A stretch of DNA of 64,000 nucleotides from Crambe crambe (Eukaryota > Porifera > Demospongiae > Poecilosclerida > Crambeidae): assembly GCA_963924555.1 (NCBI GenBank), contig OZ004584.1, positions 1,797,001 to 1,861,000 of the forward strand. The letters run 5' to 3'. The stretch's first letter is position 1. Each line of letters opens with the position of its first letter. The notes below the pieces were generated by a model, which saw only the letters and a program-made list of their open reading frames with translations, searched no databases and was not told the origin of the DNA. Of the stretch, positions 60,201 through 64,000 are shown one piece after another. Position numbers and translations under genes: made by a program.

Positions 60201-62374
60201 ACACTTTAAGCATATCCATACTCTTCAATCTCTATCCATTCTATAATACATCAGCACAAATTCTTATTGGCTTTGATTGATAATTTATCTTTTTATATGC
60301 AGAAGTTTCGAGAAAAGATGGAATGGTGAGCTTAATATTGAGTCCATTTAATATGGATACCTTGATCATTCACTATATCTTCTCAATTTTTGACCAAATT
60401 CACGTATAACACCAGCAGAGAACTGATCACCCACTTTATAAGCTGATTTTTTGAAGAATTGAGCAGTGATAATGATCAAGGGATGTAGTGAATATTGGAT
60501 TATGAATAGCATATTGGATGCATGGATGTATAGGAATTATTGCCAGCAAGACCCTCCCCCCAAAAGACTCCATGTGTACCCAAGAGGAACAGAGCAGCCA
60601 ACTCAATGCAGGAGCAAGCAGGAGAGTCATATGATGTGATGACACTCCTTAAAGCCAAGGTTTGTCTTTAACTATAATCAGAGAGTGCGGTAGCACTCTC
60701 TATATAGGGATGACTCGGACGGCCGCGCGCGCCGCCTATAGACTAATACAAAAGTGAAATTCTAGTTCCCCCACTTAGACCTAACAAAAGCTACTGTGAA
60801 TGATTATCCAGCCTACTAGAGCCTACTACAATGTGCAGACCAAGTTTCAGGACCAGGGAGCTTACCGTTTCAGAAATACGGCAAGCAGGTAAATCGCTGG
60901 ATTCTTCTTCTTCTCTATTCTTCTTCTTCTTCTTCTTCTTCTTCTTAGACAACTCGAACCACTCAAGCTACAGCTATGATTTCTGGATAAATCCACTCCA
61001 AATTCTACGAATTACGATCTTTTCTACTCGTTGATCCTCGAAAGAGTCGATGAAAAAAGAGACACTACGGAGCACAGCACTCGACTAATTCAATTAGGAA
61101 GCCATCTTTTCTATAATACGCATGCGCATGTATTTGAAATTATAATATTACTCAGCTGTCTCTAGTTAAGTTAGCTAGCTAGCTCTAGCTAGATAGACTA
61201 CTGTATCGACTCGGGGATTTAGATTCACGACGGTAGACTCTATTTCAGCATCTTCCTTCAACCTCCAAGTAAAGCTCAACAATAACACAACACCTTGACT
61301 CGTTGATAATGATGCTGGAGAACTATTGGAGAACCCTGCATACACATAGAAGAATAAACTCTATACATAGCTAAAACCATAAAAGAGAGGAAAAAAGACC
61401 AGGAACAAGTAAGGGAAAAATTATTTCTTGAAATGAAAAAAGATGTAGGGATGACCACTGCTCAAAAAAGTAAGGAAACAAGAAGGATGGAAATGGGATC
61501 AATCTTTGTTCTGTATATCCAGCCAACAATCCCTACATATACGTCGGGTAGCTTCAGATTATAGTGTAGTAATGTACGTATATGTAGGGATATGTAATGT
61601 ACCGTATAGAAGGATGTTGCAAACTGTCCCAGATTGGCTGAGACAGTCCAGATTGGTTCCTATCCTGCATGTCTGTCCCCAGAAATTGAAGAAACACTTA
61701 AACTTTGAATTAGCAGGAAGTTCATTGAATAGGGTGTGTAGCTTCAGCGGACTGTACATAACCACAAATCAGCTGTTTATTTACTCTGCAGCCCTTCAGG
61801 GTTTCTGTAGGCATTCCTATAAAGTGCAAAACAGCAGCATCTACATCAGCTTCTAGCTAAATGTGGGTGCACTCAGTGGGTGTGGCTTATTGTCCTGGAA
61901 ATTGTTAGAGTTTCTCGCATAGCCAATAGAGGATTAAATTAATAACAAATTGCTCTGGAAAAGTTGGCAACTTAATCATGTATTTCAAAACCACAAAATA
62001 TTTGATGTAGCCACACTATCTGTGACAGTCGAGGATAGAAATCAAACTTCATTCATGCTTTCTAAAAAAAAGTGCAGAAAATTTCATTGTAAAGTATCAG
62101 TCATGATAAAAGTACTAAAACATGATTTCTACCCTCAACTGTCACATATGCTGATACTGCAAGGAATTTTGGTCATAATCTGAGGAGTATCAGATAATCA
62201 CATGGTGAAATCTAATGCAAACTGACTTTTAGCTATAGCTACGTATTAACATTTGTAGTCAGAAGAACTGAAGAGCCTTCGTTCTATGCACAATCGCCGA
62301 CTGGAAAGGATGAAGGTTTTGCAAGCCAGTTATGAACTCACATTGCAGCAACTGAAGACTTACGAAACAAAAGG
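41386..62374 (+). CDS. CNTLN: Centlein-like centrosomal coiled-coil protein, 5' part, 10 exons seen
   Basis: Exons on the plus strand: 41386-41481, 42181-42269, 57248-57323, 57383-57425, 57639-57787, 58080-58198, 59937-60046, 60303-60325, 60612-60659, 62259-62374. All have GT-AG borders, and phases are consistent over 869 bases (289 codons); the gene continues past the window. Exon 2 reads DKEFVWSLWKETQQELP and exon 3 begins EHQKYEEK. These match the DKEFVWSLWKRLQ ... VVEREKQK region of vertebrate centlein as I remember it. Exon 10 (HNRRLERMKVLQ ... LQQLK) matches its HEKRKERLQMLQ ... EQLK region. Centlein is a centrosomal linker protein. Most of the visible protein is predicted coiled coil. 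Introns host antisense receptor genes. Confidence 0.8.
41711..41880. repeat. 69-bp tandem repeat, 2.5 units
   Basis: Units start at 41711, 41780 and 41849 with ATTGCTCAGTTA and contain CCAATGGTCATCACAACTAC, with an inner degenerate half-repeat (CCAATAGTCATCACA). In CNTLN intron 1. Confidence 0.85.
42512..45967 (-). CDS. Receptor-like protein R1: beta-helix ectodomain plus multi-span membrane domain (1151 aa)
   Basis: An N-terminal signal peptide (about residues 1-18, FFALLIAQMLSVNG) is followed by a roughly 730-residue Asn-rich, N-glycosylatable ectodomain. Its FxxN and GGxI-type turns (FNNNYGYEGG, ITFKDNQVENVGGAICI, EFYNNTAKKGG) suggest a right-handed beta-helix. Next is a Cys-rich juxtamembrane segment (CGQCKKGHSLALGSSNC). 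From about residue 752 there are eight or more membrane spans, with conserved LTVANGLLHGLIFYCN, GLDAYVFTWLQF and WVNKLKPVIDAHSGPF. The cytoplasmic tail has two copies of SELTGYHxDxNDSGxFHxR. I do not know a named family or ligand; a surface receptor role is inference. Single exon, antisense in CNTLN intron 2. A TATA-like TATATAAG lies about 90 bases upstream. Confidence 0.85.
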   Translation of the reverse strand: MILYFFALLIAQMLSVNGESIAYYVEPADSSTTCKEYKVCHTLQEYASKSELYFQNLTKSVVSLIFMNGSHVSNSTVNISYISELHISCHDDGCGVSIESDFIFKNISLFYMNDIDINGKTMIRNIETLVIENVKFHSFGGNNDKNTSKLAIDGTCSHITVTKSIFIGSTINITLHNCSYKENYLIIQNSAIRGEDGTHHKPLPSLGMLMITITTTFVNISECHFTRSRYSGFHVILRKDNTLNIIDSSVQQNRMSGIYILITDAENHIHLQNTTISNNSLPDVSSGNPYTWQVPNAAGLSVAPNDNPLSTYKIIMDSVIFEGNHDANAVPKTVFIYRSQNASISNSRFADNHGTAISIYLSKTFILSGKVEFNNNYGYEGGGLLIFTVFLTIADDANITFKDNQVENVGGAICIRNIPIQIDNGQRCFYQFQSPKPKATIEFYNNTAKKGGWHIYGATTKTPCNAGTEQASMSKLPMKFDPDFNESVTCVTSDPTRACLCEGNKPKCADENYIFYNKSVHPGESFNLSVIVVGADFGAVAGSVFATTNEQSYLTSLESAQNIATPECQNMTYTIHSRNEKVELILSIDGSELNTWYKNKSITSKYVEEYKTKGVIDVNLLTTPLYIGLTMQKCPSGFSLNEDSICDCHPKLKERVSSINCCFKNGKAFIERDRSIWLAPTNSSDYESRMLLNINCRKNKCIEGVVDLNNPDVQCKENRTGKVCGQCKKGHSLALGSSNCLKCDCLRCNNNLNLLLILVFLAAGFILVFFMKLLDLTVANGLLHGLIFYCNVLWINGNVLIPFYQNGTEFPRIFLAWFNLNFGIETCFFNGLDAYVFTWLQFLFPVYIWCISITLIFIAKRVNILGNNGVPVLLTLFLLSYSKILITIVSALSYTVIYEIAPNTIPYTRWAQDGNLGYLEGKHIPLFIVALLALIFIVIPYTFFLLFSRHLYKITHPRVSRWVNKLKPVIDAHSGPFKDKKEYWIGVLLLVRILFTVTPLFYGPQIKIKHFSLVLILSGLLLYKSFTGPIYKKKYLSLMENSLIYNAIVLSCIFILPNYLHYPLTYVLVGIAFCHFLVVVTVQAVVRVRWIVKEKCYNSSFSQSELTGYHEDINDSGLFHERSYSLSSKSELTGYHKDTNDSGFFHKRTKN
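45968..46747. other. Intergenic spacer between R1 and R2
   Basis: R1 promoter side and R2 3' flank. AT-rich with AACAAC-type low complexity near 46350. No gene seen. Confidence 0.6.
46056..46063 (-). promoter_or_regulatory. TATA box of R1
   Basis: TATATAAG on the minus strand, about 90 bases upstream of the R1 ATG at 45967. The equivalent sequence precedes R3. Confidence 0.5.
46748..50237 (-). pseudogene. Receptor-like paralogue R2, split by a small deletion at the ectodomain/membrane junction
   Basis: The upstream frame (47988-50237, 749 aa) has a signal peptide (MWFKYCVLLMLVLMGEV) and the entire beta-helix ectodomain, stopping within the Cys-rich segment (GKCKKGSPGVIKM). The downstream frame (46748 to about 48010) supplies LGSSKCDKCKDINLL and then the full multi-span domain and tail. 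Compared with R1 (KKGHSLALGSS), about 8 bases are missing near 48006-48014, shifting the frame. The rest of both halves is well preserved, so the break is recent, a sequence error, or tolerated. The gene could now yield a soluble ectodomain. Conserved tail motif LFRERTRLI. Antisense in CNTLN intron 2. Confidence 0.8.
50238..51582. other. Spacer upstream of R2, no gene
   Basis: Contains two dispersed copies of CAGACC(A/G)AAAATGT(A/G)CTTTTCT...TTTGGTAACAGCC (about 50425 and 50535) and the fold-back element 51274-51528. I see no coding region. Confidence 0.55.
51274..51528. mobile_element. Fold-back element with an internal third copy
   Basis: Outer arms (GGGATGGCCTAAAATCTAG ... and its inverse near 51445-51528) flank a further direct copy of the arm at 51360-51432, all containing CTGTATA...CTGCAGCCTCATA. 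Non-coding, in CNTLN intron 2. Confidence 0.7.
51583..51793 (-). repeat. Duplicate of the R3 gene end
   Basis: It repeats 52594-52786, which is the R3 3' flank plus roughly its last 20 codons and stop. The coding part stops abruptly where the repeat element 51794-52593 begins, so it is only a fragment of host-gene sequence. Confidence 0.8.
51794..52593 (-). mobile_element. Hairpin-ended repeat, copy 1
   Basis: Matches 60682-61513 in inverse orientation along its full length (for example GATGTAGGGATGACTCGG, CAGACCAAGTTTCAGGACC, AAACAAGAAGGATGG). One end carries the hairpin AGAGAGTGCTACCGCACTCT, here extended to a 15-bp stem by flanking bases (52567-52600). No transposase is recognisable. It sits between the duplicated R3 gene ends. 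Confidence 0.7.
52684..52689 (-). terminator. Poly(A) signal of R3
   Basis: AATAAA on the minus strand, about 38 bases beyond the R3 stop codon. Confidence 0.5.
52727..56185 (-). CDS. Receptor-like protein R3: beta-helix ectodomain plus multi-span membrane domain (1152 aa)
   Basis: Intact paralogue of R1 and R2. Signal peptide about residues 1-18. The ectodomain to about 740 has many NxS/T sites and FxxN/GGAI-type beta-helix turns (FINNYGYEGGALL, FQENRVENVGGAICI, FNNNTAKKGGLHIYG). A Cys-rich collar (CGKCKEGYSKTLGSSDC) precedes about 8-10 membrane spans from residue 768. Conserved membrane-domain motifs include LTVANGLLHGIIFYCN, ILGNNGVPILLTLFLLSYSK, KHIPLFIVALLALIF and WVNKLKPVIDAHSGPFKDK. 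The protein ends RERSDLI, an ExxxLI-type sorting motif. The family is unknown to me by name; a surface receptor or adhesion role is inference. Single exon, antisense in CNTLN intron 2. Confidence 0.87.
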   Translation of the reverse strand: MLLICLLVALGLGSKVLALPGEVVYYVEPADESSICKDDQECHTLEYYANQSERYFHNPPETTTISLIFMSGHHASNATLEMFGINFLHFYRSNEESDITIACDFILDNINALFMNDINIDGEANQITMRNITTLVIENVNFSNGNSSSGSGNPHLTIHTSCTKITIRKCTFKDYYVAITLLECLLGNPFFNSLDIETSALSGPDPDNSTGNILHTPYGLLSLIITKTSATITGCNFTGSGYSGIKATLMNQGDLNLTNCVIQENHMCGVHILTSGPDNKIHLENTIVRGNLLPDVSSGNPYQWSVPNAAGVSVTHNAHSQSIYQITMENATFENNQDENAVPKTLFIYRSENVSISNSRFIDNYGTAIAVYLTRELILSGKTEFINNYGYEGGALLMFTVFLTIADNANINFQENRVENVGGAICIRNMPIQIDIEQPCFYQFRSPRPNATVVFNNNTAKKGGLHIYGATTKSPCNKSLSGTEQGVEFTIPNTTFSFYPPCNESLSCVSSSPIRICLCENRQTKCADIEYIFHSKTVYPGEPFTLSAAVVGADFGAVAGSVFATLVDQDSSLSDFQYAQRIDQPIKCHDLNYTIHSREGRKVQMSLSSDASALNQWYNNKRATNRYIKEFEDRGVIDINLLSTTVYVDLTINKCPSGFELNETTKVCDCHPKVKKIDPNASCYFKDGKAFIKRMKNVWLAPTNFSDENSPLSINTNCPSYKCSENHVNLSNPDVQCGGNRSGVICGKCKEGYSKTLGSSDCVKCKNNYSLAVAIIVFIVSGFLLVLFIKLLNLTVANGLLHGIIFYCNVVWINTDVLLPYDSKGTEFLQVFIASFNLDIGLNVCFFDGLDAYIKTWHQFLYPTYVWCISIVLIVISKRVNILGNNGVPILLTLFLLSYSKILTTIVAALEYTEIMVVKSHNVIEEYSVWAADGNLLYAKGKHIPLFIVALLALIFIVIPYTLFLLFSRHLYKITHPRVSRWVNKLKPVIDAHSGPFKDKKEYWIGVLLLVRVILIVTPLLYGVETTLKNLGLILILSALLLYKSHIGPIYKNKFLSLLENFLIYNAIALACIAMIPPNLVDFPLSKFLAYTLVGIVFATFLIISVRQVLIVTRIKERLAKRCSRIGRRLELELDQNSIGESILFRERSDLI
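56315..56334 (-). promoter_or_regulatory. TATA box and CCAAT box of R3
   Basis: On the minus strand TGATTGG (inverse CCAAT, 56328-56334) is followed by TATATAAG (56315-56322), about 130 bases before the ATG. Confidence 0.55.
56629..56901. mobile_element. hAT-like MITE
   Basis: Inverted ends CAGGGGCGGCACAAC, with a second shared block TGGTACGGCT further in. Flanks ACTCT on both sides (5 bp). Non-coding, in CNTLN intron 2. Confidence 0.7.
57248..62374 (+). CDS. CNTLN: CNTLN exons 3-10
   Basis: These exons encode heptad-rich helices, for example QNLVQELEEKDKYISSL, FFLEQEISRRDAVIQEY and LTEKLMELEAQLNEAK. Exon 8 is only 23 bases and encodes EVSRKDGM together with flanking bases, a microexon. Exon 9 is 48 bases. 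Intron 9 (60660-62258) contains the hairpin-ended repeat at 60682-61513. After exon 10 I find no further exon in the window. Confidence 0.8.
59385..59605. repeat. Satellite-like array of about 28-bp units
   Basis: About eight imperfect units of GTAGAA(T/C)(G/A)TTTCATA(T/C)ACACTAGT(G/A)TACT in CNTLN intron 6. Confidence 0.9.
60682..61513 (+). mobile_element. Hairpin-ended repeat, copy 2
   Basis: Same family as 51794-52593, in the opposite orientation. It starts with the hairpin AGAGAGTGC-GGTA-GCACTCTCT and TATAGGGATGACTCGG, and contains a CTT microsatellite and CTAG-rich stretches. The inner frames (60831-61034, 61276-61458) are not shared as proteins between the copies. Lies in CNTLN intron 9. 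Confidence 0.7.
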
Positions 62375-63158
62375 GTAAATAGAGTTAAGTATAGTAAAAT
62401 AGCAGTATACCTATTAATGATAAGCTTAGATTGATACATAATGCACTAGCCACTATAGGTATGTAAGTAGTGATATTCAGAGGGAAATTTCAATTTGAAG
62501 TTTTCAAAGCCACAAAAAATTTTCTCTATGAAAATTTCAAAACCATTCTTGTGAAAATTTCATACTGCAGTTATGGCACTCAAAAACAGATATGTTAGCC
62601 AATTGATTTAAAAAAAAAAACTATGTTACCATAACAAAAGCATAGCATATCTGTTTTGAGTGGAGAAAAATAAAGCATGTCACAATTGAAATTGGTGTAA
62701 TATTTGCCAATTCCAATTAAAAACTGTACTAGTAGCTACATATTAACATGACAGCTCAATTACCAGACCCCTTGGTTGGTAAAGGGTTGACTAGTGATGC
62801 AAGTGCGCAAAATAACTAATGGTATGGTTTTAGAAAATTAAGTGAATTAGGTAACACTAAATCATGATCTGTCATTAATATATTCCTGGAAAGTGGTTGC
62901 TGCATAAATGCATCCATACACAATAATAAGGTAAGTTATTAGGCTATGGAAAAAATAAATGAGAAAAAGTAATAGCTAAATAAATAATAAAAGGTAAAAG
63001 AATGTTGCTTTGTCACTCCTGTACAAGGTAAGAATCTAATATACAACTTTGTCACAATGCAAACTACATAATTACATTTATGTATAGCTACATGTATCTA
63101 TTCCCTATTGCTATTAACAGCAGCTCTTGAACACAATTAACACACTTGATGTAGCTAG
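62375..63158. other. CNTLN intron sequence, no gene seen
   Basis: Follows CNTLN exon 10. AT-rich; includes a weak inverted AAATTTT/GAAAATTTC stretch near 62490-62560. It is the 3' flank of the antisense gene at 63159. Confidence 0.5.
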
Positions 63159-64000
63159 CTAGAGCATTTCATTGTAGTCAGTTATATTTGCACCCCTTTC
63201 TCGCAATGGGGGGAGGTAAGCACTCTCTAACAAAGCATGGTTGTTATAATCTAGATTCAACAATTTCCTTTCTGTGATTTTCTTTCTCAACCATTTCACG
63301 ATGAATCTGATCACATTTATGAGAATGTACACTAATGGGAGATATATGAGTATCATTTGAATAATAATAAATGCTGTTGAAATTGTATCATAAAATTTCG
63401 CTTTATCTTTCCCATCTGTGAGGTTCTGATAGTTGAATAGAGATATGATATTTATGATAGCGAGATTTGTGAACAGCAAAGAGTCAGTTTTGTTGTGATG
63501 ACTTTTTTTGTAAGGCTGAAGTATTCCATTCAAAGACAGTGCTAAGATCAAAAGCACTTCAATAAGATAATAGAATATTGCCATATCTGTACAAACTGCA
63601 TAAAGTACAAGTGGAATGATTCGGTAAAGGAAGTACAGACCAGAAAAGAAACGATAATTGTCCTTGTAACAGCTTTGAAAGGAGTCGAAGAGTTGCATAG
63701 GAATGATATTAGCCATGCAGTTGACTATTTTCAACTCACTGAGTTTGCACAGTGCTAGTATCTTGAAGCACATTGGATACAGCAGGAGCAGTAATGGAGG
63801 TGCAATAACTATGAAGAGTATAAAGGCTATGGCTGTTATTCCATATTTCAGATGAATACTTTCAAATAACTTATCTTCTCCACTGAAAAAGATCACTTCT
63901 TCATATTTGCTGTTGAACTTTGATAGCTTAACTGTCGTTAATAGTTGAAAGGATACTCTAGCACACTGAGAGTAACACATCACTAGGAAAGCTGTGAAGC
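63159..64000 (-). CDS. Multi-span membrane protein, C-terminal part (5' end off window)
   Basis: The frame is open to the window edge (280 codons seen; the Met at 63983 is internal, preceded in frame by FTAFLV). Hydrophobic spans include ITAIAFILFIVIAPPLLLLL, FFSGLYFLYRIIPLVLYAV, LIEVLLILALSLNGIL and FIIIQMILIYLPLVYILIN. QLFDSFQSCYKDNYRFF and LQPYKKSHHNKTDSLLF are striking and look like conserved loop sequences. The tail ends LPPLRERGANITDYNEML. It is not a close paralogue of R1-R3 but has the same general plan: a C-terminal multi-span block with a short cytoplasmic tail containing RER. Function unknown. It is antisense to CNTLN, presumably within one of its introns. Confidence 0.7.
   Translation of the reverse strand, partial: FTAFLVMCYSQCARVSFQLLTTVKLSKFNSKYEEVIFFSGEDKLFESIHLKYGITAIAFILFIVIAPPLLLLLYPMCFKILALCKLSELKIVNCMANIIPMQLFDSFQSCYKDNYRFFSGLYFLYRIIPLVLYAVCTDMAIFYYLIEVLLILALSLNGILQPYKKSHHNKTDSLLFTNLAIINIISLFNYQNLTDGKDKAKFYDTISTAFIIIQMILIYLPLVYILINVIRFIVKWLRKKITERKLLNLDYNNHALLESAYLPPLRERGANITDYNEML

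Noticed and set aside
61506-61856. 116-codon plus-strand frame
   Set aside because: It overlaps a CNTLN intron and begins inside the hairpin-ended repeat. No conserved motif.

Overview
The window looks like nuclear DNA of a sponge (most likely a demosponge). It has GT-AG introns, a metazoan nuclear tRNA, and TRAF, DED, TRIM-NHL and ISG12-type genes typical of animals. It also carries a family of giant beta-helix/multi-membrane-span receptors that I associate with sponges. The taxon call is inference; the gene content was read directly. The DNA is AT-rich and full of short inverted-repeat elements, microsatellites and homopolymers.

Two ordinary housekeeping genes form the backbone and diverge from a 231-bp shared promoter at 41155-41385. 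To the left, on the minus strand, is a complete DNA ligase IV gene (LIG4): 27 exons over 34 kb (41154 down to 6953), whose reading phases join into 934 codons. To the right, on the plus strand, is a coiled-coil gene matching centlein (CNTLN): 10 exons seen from 41386 to 62374, running off the window.

Almost every other gene sits inside introns of these two hosts, and each nested protein-coding gene lies antisense to its host. LIG4 introns hold a TRAF-type gene (11281-12579), a tRNA-Gly(GCC), a tandem-DED gene (26553-28145) and a TRIM/filamin/NHL gene (35117-37294); the three protein genes have no introns. CNTLN intron 2 holds three tandem single-exon receptor paralogues (42512-56185), the middle one split by a small deletion. 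A fourth, different multi-span protein (63159 to the edge) lies opposite the last visible CNTLN intron.

The left 7 kb is a tandem segmental duplication carrying an IFI27/ISG12-like gene plus the last exon of LIG4. The inner copy supplies the functional LIG4 3' end. The outer copy is a relic whose six-G tract has grown to 45 G.

Between genes there are many non-autonomous DNA elements with clear terminal inverted repeats. In several cases the empty site can be read in a paralogous copy. There is also a probable 5S-rRNA-derived SINE (two copies), a hairpin-ended repeat family, and many tandem repeats. I saw no retroviral, LTR or Polinton-like element.
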